A stretch of 32,265 bases of DNA from NCBI GenBank assembly GCA_030053995.1, contig JASGCP010000011.1:1-32265 (forward strand). Reading direction: 5' to 3'. Within the stretch, counting starts at the first letter, position 1. Each line of letters starts with the position of its first letter. Under the pieces are notes generated by a model. That model did not search any database and was not told where the DNA came from. It was given only the letters and a program-made list of their open reading frames with translations. Below, piece after piece: positions 7,778 to 17,308 of the stretch. This DNA is from Phycisphaerales bacterium. Its GTDB lineage: Bacteria > Bacteroidota > Bacteroidia > Chitinophagales > Chitinophagaceae. The position numbers were made by a program, and so were the translations under genes.

Positions 7778-9126
7778 ATCGTCGTGGGACATTTAATAAT
7801 AACGGAATATTACAAAATATTGATTGGCTACTTATTATTATATGTTTTTCGCTGGTAGTCATAGGCATATTCTCACTGTACTTAGTAAGTAGTAGCGATG
7901 ATACTCGTTTTTTTTATCATTTGTTTGATCTACACTATAAATATGCTAAACAATTCTTGTATTTACTTTTTGGTATAATTTTGGCAATTACAATTATCGT
8001 TGTTGATATAAAGATATTTACGCATCTCGCCTATAGTATTTATTATGTCGGCTGTTTTTTTGTAATGCTGACTTTTTTAAAAACAAGCACCATACATGGC
8101 TCTAAAAGTTGGCTATCTTTGGGTGGTGGCTTTAATATTCAGCCGATTGAATTTCTTAAAATCGGTACCATCTTAGCGTTAGCTAAATTTTTATCGCGCA
8201 ATGAAACAAATTTTAGTTTTTTAAAACACAAGGTTATTGCTTTTTTCATTTTTTTTATTCCTGTGGTATTGGCTTATCTTCAATCAGAACTTGGCTTGGG
8301 TATTGTTTATTTGTCTTTGTTTATTGTTTTTTATCGTGAAGGTATGCCTTTTTATATTTTAGCCTTCGGTGTATTAGGTGGTGTTCTGCTCATTGCTACT
8401 ATTATTGTTCATCCACTAATGCTCACAATCATTATTAGCATACTATCGATTTTAGCTGTGCTTTTCTTACGAAAATTAATTGTTAAAAGAAAAAGCATAT
8501 TAGTTATTATTATTTCGATATGGGCTACTACGATTTGTTTTCAAAAATATGCCATTCCTTATTTTTTTAATTCTTTTTTAAAATGTTACCAAAGTACGCG
8601 TATATATAATATGTTGGGCAAAGAATACGACTGCTCTAAAAATAAACATAGCATTCGACAGCAAACAACTATTGTTCCTAGAAGGCAAGATAATTATAAT
8701 GTTAAACAAAGTATTATTGCTATAGGATCAGGTGGGCTTTTGGGGAGAGGTATTTTTAATGCTACGCAAACAACCGGCAAGTTTATTCCAGAGCAAGACA
8801 CCGATTTTATATTTACCTTTATTGGAGAGACTTTTGGTATGGTCGGTACCACCATTGTGCTTATTTTATTCTTTTTGTTACTTATGCGCATTGTGATCAT
8901 AGCGGAAAGACAAAGAAGTACATTAAGTAGGATTTATGCCTATTCTGTTGCCAGTATGCTTTTTTCTCATATTTTTATTAATATTGGTATGACTATTGGC
9001 GTTTTTCCAGTTGTGGGTATTCCTTTGCCCTTCATTAGTTACGGTGGCTCATCACTCATGAGTAATATGATTATGATCGCTATTTTACTTCATTTGGATA
9101 TTGATCGGCAACGGGTTGTTTATTAA
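7774..9126 (+). CDS. rodA: Rod shape-determining protein RodA (SEDS family)
   Basis: SWLSLGGGFNIQPIEFLKI, PEQDTDFIFTFIGETFG, GIPLPFISYGGSSL; 4-bp overlap with plsC-like gene. Confidence 0.92.
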   Translation: MNRRGTFNNNGILQNIDWLLIIICFSLVVIGIFSLYLVSSSDDTRFFYHLFDLHYKYAKQFLYLLFGIILAITIIVVDIKIFTHLAYSIYYVGCFFVMLTFLKTSTIHGSKSWLSLGGGFNIQPIEFLKIGTILALAKFLSRNETNFSFLKHKVIAFFIFFIPVVLAYLQSELGLGIVYLSLFIVFYREGMPFYILAFGVLGGVLLIATIIVHPLMLTIIISILSILAVLFLRKLIVKRKSILVIIISIWATTICFQKYAIPYFFNSFLKCYQSTRIYNMLGKEYDCSKNKHSIRQQTTIVPRRQDNYNVKQSIIAIGSGGLLGRGIFNATQTTGKFIPEQDTDFIFTFIGETFGMVGTTIVLILFFLLLMRIVIIAERQRSTLSRIYAYSVASMLFSHIFINIGMTIGVFPVVGIPLPFISYGGSSLMSNMIMIAILLHLDIDRQRVVY

Positions 9127-9135
9127 AAAAGGACC

Positions 9136-9157
9136 AAACTATATGATCATATAGTTT
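9136..9157. terminator. Bidirectional terminator-like 22-bp perfect palindrome AAACTATATGATCATATAGTTT
   Basis: Perfect palindrome between convergent genes, T-rich on the plus exit and TTTTTT on the minus exit. Confidence 0.6.
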
Positions 9158-9182
9158 ATTTTTATATTGATCAGTTGTACTT

Positions 9183-9812
9183 TTATATAACTATAACTGG
9201 TTCTTTGATTCCTTTTATAAAAATAATGTTGGGAAATCCATAGTGGTGAATATACATAGCTAATAGCACCCCTATAATAAATCCAAATAGATGACCTTCA
9301 ATAGAGACGAGTTTGCCTACTTTAAAAAGATTAGCAATAAGGCTACTGCCAAAATAATAGATACAAATAATACCGATGATGATGGTTTGCACATTGGGAT
9401 TTATAAACCCAAATACTATAAAATATCCTATATAGCTCATGATTAATCCACTAGCCCCTAAATGATATCCCTTTCTGGCAAAAATCCAAACTAAAATACC
9501 TTGGCTAATTATAAATACTATGGTGATGAAAATGAATTGCGGTATGCCCCCAAACATTGCTAAATTGATGAGGATAAAGAGGGGTATGATATTATTAACA
9601 AAATGCCCCCAACTGTTGTGTATAATAGGAGCAAAGATAATGCCTATTATCCCTTTTTTATTCCTTGGCAATATACTGATCCATTGATTCAGGCGGTACC
9701 TAAATAGTACATAGTTGATAAGATGAATAATAAATAAACAGAGAATAATATATCCGCTAATAATTACATTCTTTTCTAACAATTTTAAAAAGTCACTTAA
9801 ATACGCCATCAT
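9183..9812 (-). CDS. Rhomboid-family intramembrane serine protease
   Basis: HNSWGHFVNN, HLGASGLIMSY (GxSG) and EGHLFGFIIG (catalytic His) motifs. Confidence 0.88.
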   Translation of the reverse strand: MMAYLSDFLKLLEKNVIISGYIILCLFIIHLINYVLFRYRLNQWISILPRNKKGIIGIIFAPIIHNSWGHFVNNIIPLFILINLAMFGGIPQFIFITIVFIISQGILVWIFARKGYHLGASGLIMSYIGYFIVFGFINPNVQTIIIGIICIYYFGSSLIANLFKVGKLVSIEGHLFGFIIGVLLAMYIHHYGFPNIIFIKGIKEPVIVI

Positions 9813-9884
9813 AAACGAACGAGTATTTGGATTATCCTGAATGTGTTATTAATTGTCACCTTTCATAAGGTATTGATACATTGT

Positions 9885-9911
9885 CAAAGTTACAAATCCT
9901 TTTCTGTCCAA
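9885..9911 (-). promoter_or_regulatory. Promoter-like TTGG-N16-TAACTTTG upstream of the rhomboid gene
   Basis: TAACTTTG on minus strand at 9885-9892. Confidence 0.4.
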
Positions 9912-10573
9912 TGTGTTTTAAATAAAAATTTATATGCTTGTAAGCAAGCAATAATTAAAAAGCAACTACCAATTATTGCATTGAGTATAAATAAGTGATT
10001 GCTGAGTAATTTGTAAATCCATTTTCCGCTTACTATAAATAGTCCTAAACTTAGTAGCGATCCTATGCCGATCCCCGTAACATATATTTGATAGTTTTTA
10101 TGCGTTGGTTTTAAAATTTTCTTTGAAAATAAAATGCTACTCCATCCAAACCAAAAAGGAATGGCCATGGGGTTAATGGCACTAATTAATATGCCCCATA
10201 GAAATAACGGCATAGAAGGTTTTTTTGCAGTTGATAAGGCGTGTGCATTTCCTTCGTGGATGGCATAAAACGCATAAGCACTAAGAATGAATAAGAATAA
10301 AATACCGATGATGTCTAATAACTTAATGATCCATTTTAGTTGTAAGATTTTATTGATAAATAATAAGGAGCAATAAACTAAAAATATTTCCGTGCAGGTT
10401 GCCCCAAGTGAGAATATGAAAGCATCAAGTGCCCCCCACTGAATTGCTATTTGTATAACCGTGATGTTAATAAATCCTAATGGTAGATTACCAACAAAGC
10501 TAATCACTAACCCAATCAAAAGAAGGGCAATGCGCTTCTGTGTATATAGGATATAGCGGTGTTTTAATATCAA
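9890..10573 (-). CDS. LysE-family transporter
   Basis: Hydrophobic protein with N-terminal NLPLGFINITVIQIAIQWG and SAINPMAIPFW, LysE-like. Confidence 0.8.
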   Translation of the reverse strand: MILKHRYILYTQKRIALLLIGLVISFVGNLPLGFINITVIQIAIQWGALDAFIFSLGATCTEIFLVYCSLLFINKILQLKWIIKLLDIIGILFLFILSAYAFYAIHEGNAHALSTAKKPSMPLFLWGILISAINPMAIPFWFGWSSILFSKKILKPTHKNYQIYVTGIGIGSLLSLGLFIVSGKWIYKLLSNHLFILNAIIGSCFLIIACLQAYKFLFKTHWTEKDL

Positions 10574-10574
10574 A

Positions 10575-11309
10575 TCAAATAGGTATTTTTACTAAAGAAT
10601 CTAAGCTGTTTATCCCCATTGTTTTTTTAGAAGTGAAGGGTTCGCCGTATTTTACACCAATAGCTTGTCCATAAAATCGGTTAATACTTTCCATGGTGTT
10701 AAAAATACCTGGTTTAGTTAACATTGTTTCAGGTTCTTTGGAATTAGGATTGTAAAATTGAGAAGCGTAGGATTTGATAACTTCGATTTTTTTTTCAAAG
10801 AAAGGCGTTATGTCAAATATGAAACTTGGTGCTATTGTTCTTGTGTTTTCTAAGTACGAAAAAACATAAGCGGGGCGGTGTGGCGTTTGCTCTTGTCCTT
10901 GCTCTTGAGTCGATATGTTTTTTAGCCCTGCTAAGAAAGACGCATCTTGAACAATGCACCATGCAACGCCATGATCGGGATGGCGTGAAGGGGGCATGCC
11001 ATTCGACAAAAGTATCTTGGGTTTATATTTACGAATCATGCGTATAACCCGCTTTTTAGCATCTTGTGAGTTCTCTAATGCACTGTCGGGTAAGTGTAAA
11101 TTTTCACGATAGGGAACGCCCATTATACTAGCGGCTTTAGTAGCTTCTGCATGTCTGATAGATGCCGAGCCTCTTGTTCCCATTTCGCCTTCTGTTAAAT
11201 CGACAATTGCTACTTTTAGTCCGCTATGAATTGATGCGAGTATAAATCCCCCAGCTGCTATTTCAATATCATCAGGGTGGGCTCCAAATGCTAAAATATC
11301 TACTTCCAT
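10575..11309 (-). CDS. bshB1: Bacillithiol biosynthesis deacetylase BshB1 (PIG-L family)
   Basis: FGAHPDDIEIAAGG, DLTEGEMGTRG, PPSRHPDHG motifs. Confidence 0.9.
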   Translation of the reverse strand: MEVDILAFGAHPDDIEIAAGGFILASIHSGLKVAIVDLTEGEMGTRGSASIRHAEATKAASIMGVPYRENLHLPDSALENSQDAKKRVIRMIRKYKPKILLSNGMPPSRHPDHGVAWCIVQDASFLAGLKNISTQEQGQEQTPHRPAYVFSYLENTRTIAPSFIFDITPFFEKKIEVIKSYASQFYNPNSKEPETMLTKPGIFNTMESINRFYGQAIGVKYGEPFTSKKTMGINSLDSLVKIPI

Positions 11310-11396
11310 GTTAAACTTAAATTAATGATGAACAATTAGGTTGCATTTATTTATTTTTCAATGTATTGTTTGCGAATTTATGTTTTTTTTAAATAA

Positions 11397-11495
11397 TAAT
11401 GAGTAGTATAACTATTTGTTGTTTATTAGTACTTCATGTAATATTTTTTTGTGCGTATTGTTTGGCTATAATTTAATTTTTATAACTACTCATTA
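11397..11495. repeat. 11-bp perfect inverted repeat TAATGAGTAGT...ACTACTCATTA, arms about 78 bp apart
   Basis: Arms 11397-11407 and 11485-11495 read directly; upstream of serS. Confidence 0.6.
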
Positions 11496-11550
11496 CGGTA
11501 TGTGATAATATATTTTTATACCTTAATAATTATTAAATTTGTAAGAAAAT

Positions 11551-12834
11551 ATGATACCATTAGTACTATTAACTGAAAAAACAGAGCAAGTTAAAATCGC
11601 TTTGCAAAAAAAGTATTTTAAGAATATTGAATGGGTAGATGATATTGTGCAACAAGATGTACTAAGGCGTAAAACGCAAAGTGAATTAGACGCCCAGTTG
11701 GCACAGATTAATAGAATATCGAAGGATATTGGGACGCTTATTAAAGAAGGTAAAAAGGAAGAAGCGACCATTCAAAAACAAGCTGTAACGAATTTAAAAA
11801 AGTCGATCGACATAGCCCAAAATGCACTTAAAGATATTGAGCACGCTATGGAAGATAAGATGATTAAATTGCCTAATATACCTCACGAAAAAGTACCTGC
11901 TGGTAAAACTCTTGATGATAATGTGTTGATTCGAGCAGGAGGGAATAAAAGCACTATCGCACAACATACGCCACTCTTATGTAATTGGGATTTAGTTAAA
12001 GCCTATAATATTGTGGATTTTGAATTAGGGGCTAAAATCACCGGAAGCGGATTCCCTTTATATATCGGGCAAGGTGCTAAGTTGCAACGAGCTTTAATTC
12101 AGTATTTTTTGGATTTTAATACGAGTAGGGGATATGTGGAAGTTTTACCCCCCTTTTTGGTTAATGAAGCGAGTGCTTTCGGTACAGGTGCTTTACCAGA
12201 TAAGGATAAACAAATGTATCATGTTAGCGAGGATAATTTCTTTTTAATACCTACTTCAGAAGTCCCTGTTACGAATATGTATCGTGATGTTATTGTACAA
12301 GAAGATGAATTGCCTATCAAATTAACGGCTTACTCTCCTTGTTTTAGAAGGGAAGCCGGTAGTTTCGGTAAAGATGTAAGAGGATTAAATCGTATTCATC
12401 AATTTGAAAAAGTAGAAATTGTTCAAATTGTCCACCCCGATAAAAGTTATCAGGTATTGGACGAAATGGTTGGTCATGTCGAGCAATTACTGCAATCTTT
12501 AGAGTTGCCTTACCGGATTATTTTATTATGTGGTGGCGATATGAGTTTTACATCTGCCATGACTTACGATTTTGAAGTGTATAGCCAAGCACAAGATAAA
12601 TGGTTGGAAGTTAGTAGCGTTAGTAATTTTGAGGCTTTTCAAACGAATAGGATGAAGTGTCGTTTTAAGTCTGCCTCAACTAATAAAACACAATTCCCCC
12701 ATTCTTTGAATGGTAGCTCTTTAGCATTGTCGCGCATATTTGCAGTGCTAATTGAAAATAATCAAGGAGCGAATGGTATCCGCTTGCCACAAGTTTTGCA
12801 TCAATATATGGGAGCAAATAGTATTAAGAAATAA
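11551..12834 (+). CDS. serS: Seryl-tRNA synthetase
   Basis: N-terminal coiled coil; LIPTSEVPVTNMYRD, CFRREAGSFGKDVRGLNRIHQFEKVE class II motifs; 427 aa. Confidence 0.97.
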   Translation: MIPLVLLTEKTEQVKIALQKKYFKNIEWVDDIVQQDVLRRKTQSELDAQLAQINRISKDIGTLIKEGKKEEATIQKQAVTNLKKSIDIAQNALKDIEHAMEDKMIKLPNIPHEKVPAGKTLDDNVLIRAGGNKSTIAQHTPLLCNWDLVKAYNIVDFELGAKITGSGFPLYIGQGAKLQRALIQYFLDFNTSRGYVEVLPPFLVNEASAFGTGALPDKDKQMYHVSEDNFFLIPTSEVPVTNMYRDVIVQEDELPIKLTAYSPCFRREAGSFGKDVRGLNRIHQFEKVEIVQIVHPDKSYQVLDEMVGHVEQLLQSLELPYRIILLCGGDMSFTSAMTYDFEVYSQAQDKWLEVSSVSNFEAFQTNRMKCRFKSASTNKTQFPHSLNGSSLALSRIFAVLIENNQGANGIRLPQVLHQYMGANSIKK

Positions 12835-12891
12835 GATATATTGTTTTGATTGTTTTAAAGGGTATTGCAAAATGCTTGAACACCTATTTGT

Positions 12892-14145
12892 ATGCTTTGT
12901 GTTTGTAAACTTTATTATAAAAAATGGGTGTGTTTCTTAATGGTAAGCTGTTTTGTTATATTGGGTTGTTTGAAAAAATCGAATAACCTAAATTGTATTG
13001 TCTTAATTAGTCCAACTAACAATAGCATTAATCAATATGTTCAGCCTATTTTTGTGTGGACGAATAGTATAGCGTCTGTTAAGCAGTTCAAAATTTATTA
13101 TGGTGATAGTCCCACTCATTTGCTAATCGACACGATTAATTATAGGAATCCAACACGCTTGACTGATACTATTCGTCTGGATAATGGCATAGGAACGGCT
13201 TATTTAAACTATAATACTCGGTATTATTGGAAAGTTGAAGGATTCGATGCTACCGGTGGTCTTATCTATACAACGCCTACGCAGTCTTTTTCTATTCGTG
13301 ATAGTATCAATATGCTTACAAAAAGATATTATTCAGGTGGAACGCTGTATAATGGTAAAATTTATATAGCTGGTGGAAGTGATGGTGTGCATATTTTAAA
13401 TACGGTAGAATATTTTGATGGTACGCGTTGGCAGATGGCACCAGCTATGACTGTACCAAGATATGGATTTGGATTGGCGGTATATAATGGGTATGTCTAT
13501 GCGGTAGGGGGGAATGGCGGTCGAGGTTCTGTTCCGGTTAACTTGGATACCGTTGAATATTTTGATGGTTATTCTTGGCAGTTTGCTCCGTCAACAAGTG
13601 TACCAAGAGCGGTATCGGGCGTGGCTACCTATCATGGTAATTTATATGTCATAGGTGGCTATACGCTCCCTTATGTTCTTACCAATACGGTAGCGTATTT
13701 TAATGGTAATAATGGGTGGACTGAAGCAGTGGCGATGACCAATAATTATATAGGAACTTTTGGGGTAGCAGTTTATGAAGGTAGGCTTTACGCCTTAGGG
13801 GGCTATAATAATGTGGTGGCTTTAAGAGGTGTAGAATATTTTAATGGTAGTACATGGACTACGACCGATTCGATGAATGTAGCTCGGTATGCTTTTGGTA
13901 CAGTTGTCTGCAATGGTAATATTTATGTATTCGGTGGCTCCAATGGTTCTACTGCGGTGGATTCAGTAGAATATTTTAATGGCATATCGTGGGGGATAGC
14001 AACGCCTATGCCTACTGCAAGGACGGCTTTAGTGGCTAGTTTATATAATGACAAGATATATGTGATGGGTGGCGAACGAAATGCCCGTGCTACAGTTTTT
14101 AGTATCGTTGAAATATATAATCCGTTAACGAATCAATGGGAATAA
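12892..14145 (+). CDS. Kelch-repeat beta-propeller lipoprotein with N-terminal FN3/Ig-like domain
   Basis: Signal KLYYKKWVCFLMVSCFVILGC (lipobox) and six Kelch repeats (VEYFxGxxW...LYxxGG). Confidence 0.85.
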   Translation: MLCVCKLYYKKWVCFLMVSCFVILGCLKKSNNLNCIVLISPTNNSINQYVQPIFVWTNSIASVKQFKIYYGDSPTHLLIDTINYRNPTRLTDTIRLDNGIGTAYLNYNTRYYWKVEGFDATGGLIYTTPTQSFSIRDSINMLTKRYYSGGTLYNGKIYIAGGSDGVHILNTVEYFDGTRWQMAPAMTVPRYGFGLAVYNGYVYAVGGNGGRGSVPVNLDTVEYFDGYSWQFAPSTSVPRAVSGVATYHGNLYVIGGYTLPYVLTNTVAYFNGNNGWTEAVAMTNNYIGTFGVAVYEGRLYALGGYNNVVALRGVEYFNGSTWTTTDSMNVARYAFGTVVCNGNIYVFGGSNGSTAVDSVEYFNGISWGIATPMPTARTALVASLYNDKIYVMGGERNARATVFSIVEIYNPLTNQWE

Positions 14146-14166
14146 TTTAATGTGTTTGCATTAATT

Positions 14167-14197
14167 GGGGTAGTGTTGAAAAAATAAAATACCTTTG
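14167..14197 (+). promoter_or_regulatory. Promoter-like TTGGGG-N19-TACCTTTG
   Basis: TACCTTTG at 14190-14197, TTGGGG ending 14170. Confidence 0.45.
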
Positions 14198-14233
14198 TGT
14201 TCGTATCTAAATATTTTTTTTGCAAATTGTGTT

Positions 14234-15754
14234 ATGAAAAATTTAATCTTGCTGTTATCCTTTTGTTGTTTATTTTTCGCTTGCTCAAAAAAAGTAAAGC
14301 CTATAGATTTGTCCGCATTTATGACCAATTTGGCAATAGATCCGAGTAGCGAAAATACTTTGTTCGCCAATACCCCAATTGTATTAGATTTAACAATTAC
14401 GCAACGATCAAATCCACGAAGTACCTTCTCGTTTACGGCTAATGATAGTATTACCTACAATGGTGTTTTATATTTGCAGGGTAGTACAATAACTGTACCA
14501 ATCAATAGTACAGTAGGCAGTACTAGCGTGTCGCTAAGTTATAGAACCGCCCAAAGTAATCAAATATTTAACTTCATCATATCCTATTCTATTAATGGCA
14601 AGACCGCTTACGATACGCTGCCAATAGCTCTTCAGAAAAGTTACGCTGTAATGGTCGGCAATAATTCGAGTAGTCAAGGTGTTTATGCTTATACGAATAA
14701 CGGTGGACAAACATGGTCGAATGCTCAAACTATTAGTGGGACAAGCTCTTTATATAATGTTTTTTTTAATGCGGCCACACCCAAAAAAGGTATTGCATTA
14801 GGAGTTGATGCAATTAATAATGTTAAATATTATTTTTATACATCAGACGGTGGTAAAACATGGTCATCTGCCCAAACGATTAGTGGACTTAATTCTCTTC
14901 TCTCAGTTCAATTTTTATCAATATCAAATGGTTTTTTAGTGGGGGTGAATCCAAATAATGTTTCGCTCTATTCTTATACAACAGATGGCGGTCAAACATG
15001 GGCATCGGCTCAATCACTCAGTAGTCTTACTACTATTAATTCCGTAGTATTCAGTTCAACTACAAACGGCTTGGCAGTAGGTAAAAATGAAAGTAATCAA
15101 GGAGTATATTCTTTCACAACAGACGCTGGTAAAACATGGTCAACTGCTCAAACAATAACTGACTTTAATGGCATTAGCACGTTGGTATTTTTGTCAGCAA
15201 CAAATATCGTAGTGTCAGGCTACAGTACAGTAAACGGTGGACTCTCATCTTACTCAACCGATGGGGGGCAAACATGGTCTAATGCCCAAACAATCAGTGG
15301 AATATCCCCTATTGGTCTTTTATTTTTGTCGGCAACGAATGGTGTGGTACTAGGTTATAATTCAGTTACACTACTCGCCAATAGCTATGCTTATACAACA
15401 GACGGCGGTAAAACATGGTCTAATACCCAAGTATTCAGTGGGTTTAACTTTATTCTAAATATATACAATATTGCATCAATGAATGGCTTAATAATAGGCC
15501 GTAATTCAAGTAATCAAGGTGTTTATGCTTATACAATAGATGGTGGTAAAACATGGTCATCTGCCCAAACAATTAGTGGTATTACTAATTTGAATGCGGT
15601 TGCTTTTATTACAACTACAAAGGGTATCGCCGTTGGTGATAATTCGAGCAGTCAGGGTGTTTGTGCTTATACAACAGACGGTGGTAAAACATGGTCATCT
15701 GCCCAAACAATTAGTGGGTTTAGTAAGATCATCTACATTGTATTTTCAAATTAG
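14234..15754 (+). CDS. BNR/Ycf48-like repeat lipoprotein (8 tandem repeats)
   Basis: Start at internal ATG MKNLILLLSFCCLFFAC-SKK; eight TDGGKTWSSAQTISG repeats of about 46-48 aa. Confidence 0.85.
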   Translation: MKNLILLLSFCCLFFACSKKVKPIDLSAFMTNLAIDPSSENTLFANTPIVLDLTITQRSNPRSTFSFTANDSITYNGVLYLQGSTITVPINSTVGSTSVSLSYRTAQSNQIFNFIISYSINGKTAYDTLPIALQKSYAVMVGNNSSSQGVYAYTNNGGQTWSNAQTISGTSSLYNVFFNAATPKKGIALGVDAINNVKYYFYTSDGGKTWSSAQTISGLNSLLSVQFLSISNGFLVGVNPNNVSLYSYTTDGGQTWASAQSLSSLTTINSVVFSSTTNGLAVGKNESNQGVYSFTTDAGKTWSTAQTITDFNGISTLVFLSATNIVVSGYSTVNGGLSSYSTDGGQTWSNAQTISGISPIGLLFLSATNGVVLGYNSVTLLANSYAYTTDGGKTWSNTQVFSGFNFILNIYNIASMNGLIIGRNSSNQGVYAYTIDGGKTWSSAQTISGITNLNAVAFITTTKGIAVGDNSSSQGVCAYTTDGGKTWSSAQTISGFSKIIYIVFSN

Positions 15755-15988
15755 ATGAGCAATATTGTCTATAAAACTTTATAAAAGGTTTTATATGGTG
15801 GGCGTATATAGGCTATGCCATATTAATATCAATTCAATTTGAAAGTGCATCTGCTATGATGTAATTTTTTTATTACTACAGTTGTCAAATTCCATAAAAA
15901 ATGATTATATTTAAATAAATTCGTAGGAACCTAGCATTATTGCTTAGTAGATTGATTTTAGGTAATAATATTTTTTATTTAATAGAAA

Positions 15989-17113
15989 ATGAAAACAAAA
16001 AAATCATTATTGGTAATTATAAAAAACGCATTCATCTTATTGATGATCGTTTCCATCTTTTCATGTAAAAAAGAAAGTCAGACGCTTATTATTGATCGTT
16101 TTAGTGATGCCGCCGCCACTTTTTATAGGCGTAGTTTGGTTTCAGGATTACCTGATCCTAATGCCCCTATTAATTTTGACCAGCCGATGTTTTTAATTCA
16201 AGCATTTGCCGCAGGTGGCAATAGTAGTATTACTTATCTGCCAGATACCGTTTATGCTTATAATTTTGATGCAAGAAGTAAATATCCTGATCAGATGTTT
16301 ATTTTTGTAAAAGAAGGTACGACGCAGGAGATCAGCGGGCAAAATCGCGTTGTTAACTATCTCCCCGGTGATGATAGTTATAATGATTTTCATTGGTTAG
16401 ATACGGTGGTCGTTCCTACTGCTTATGAAACGAACTCAATAAAAAGCTATGATGAAATAATTAAAAGTGGTAATCCTATTCGTAAAGGAACCGCTATCCT
16501 GAATACGCCGATTGTTCCATTTGGTTCAACTGCATCTAAAAGATATATGGCAACTGATAATACAGGGCTTGAAGCTGCATGGTATCAAAATCAGCTTGTT
16601 TATTACTTTAGTTTTTTACCAGTTCTTTACACTACGGCCGATACAATACCACAAACATTCCAGCCTAATAATGCTTTATCGTCAGATGTTTTTGTGATGT
16701 ATAATAAACAGCCAGAAATTAGTATTGATAATCTCACCTTACCACCTATTTACACTATTCTGCAAAGTTTTTTATCGGGTTATCTTACAGCGAGTAGCCC
16801 CGATATAACCTGTCAAGACCCTAATAATCCTAATCTTACGCATAATTTGTTTGCTAGTTTACCTTATTTTCCTTATGGAAATACCACGCCAACACCTTCT
16901 TATTCTGGTTATTGGGCATTTAATATCAGTAATAATGCGGGTTTTTGTACAAATATAAATTATACGAATTATGCAGTACCCAATAATCCGCAATATGTTA
17001 ATATCATAGCTGGAAGAAAAACACTGATTCCAGGATTGAATTTAGACGGCTATATATCTGGTGTCAATATGCCGATTGTTACCTGCTTAGGTGGTAGTGA
17101 TTGTTTGCCATAA
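15989..17113 (+). CDS. Orphan secreted lipoprotein, uncharacterized
   Basis: Lipobox SIFSC-KKE; 374 aa; motif QNRVVNYLPGDDSYNDFHWLDTVVVPTAY. Confidence 0.8.
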   Translation: MKTKKSLLVIIKNAFILLMIVSIFSCKKESQTLIIDRFSDAAATFYRRSLVSGLPDPNAPINFDQPMFLIQAFAAGGNSSITYLPDTVYAYNFDARSKYPDQMFIFVKEGTTQEISGQNRVVNYLPGDDSYNDFHWLDTVVVPTAYETNSIKSYDEIIKSGNPIRKGTAILNTPIVPFGSTASKRYMATDNTGLEAAWYQNQLVYYFSFLPVLYTTADTIPQTFQPNNALSSDVFVMYNKQPEISIDNLTLPPIYTILQSFLSGYLTASSPDITCQDPNNPNLTHNLFASLPYFPYGNTTPTPSYSGYWAFNISNNAGFCTNINYTNYAVPNNPQYVNIIAGRKTLIPGLNLDGYISGVNMPIVTCLGGSDCLP

Positions 17114-17250
17114 AGTTGTAGATTGGTCATCAATCAAAAACATCTTTCAATAATTTAGACGACTGCCGTATTCAATATCGGATAGCCGGTACCTCGTGTG
17201 GCTTGTATTTTGAAGGAGCAATCGAAGTTATAGGTTATTACAAAAATCAT

Positions 17251-17281
17251 TGTGCAATACTGAAAATTAATCTTACCTTCG
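17251..17281 (+). promoter_or_regulatory. Promoter-like TTGTG-N19-TACCTTCG upstream of clpP
   Basis: TACCTTCG at 17274-17281, TTGTG ending 17254. Confidence 0.45.
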
Positions 17282-17308
17282 TATCCCTTTAATAAAAAGA
17301 AAAAAATC

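Noticed and set aside
10826-11047. Plus-strand ORF antisense to bshB1
   Set aside because: Shadow of a conserved PIG-L coding sequence.
12752-12940. ORF overlapping the serS end and the Kelch gene start
   Set aside because: Out of frame with both well-supported genes; no independent support.
14640-15740. Possible CRISPR array because of regularly spaced repeats
   Set aside because: Repeats are in-frame protein repeats of about 140 bp with degenerate codons, not short direct repeats with unique spacers.
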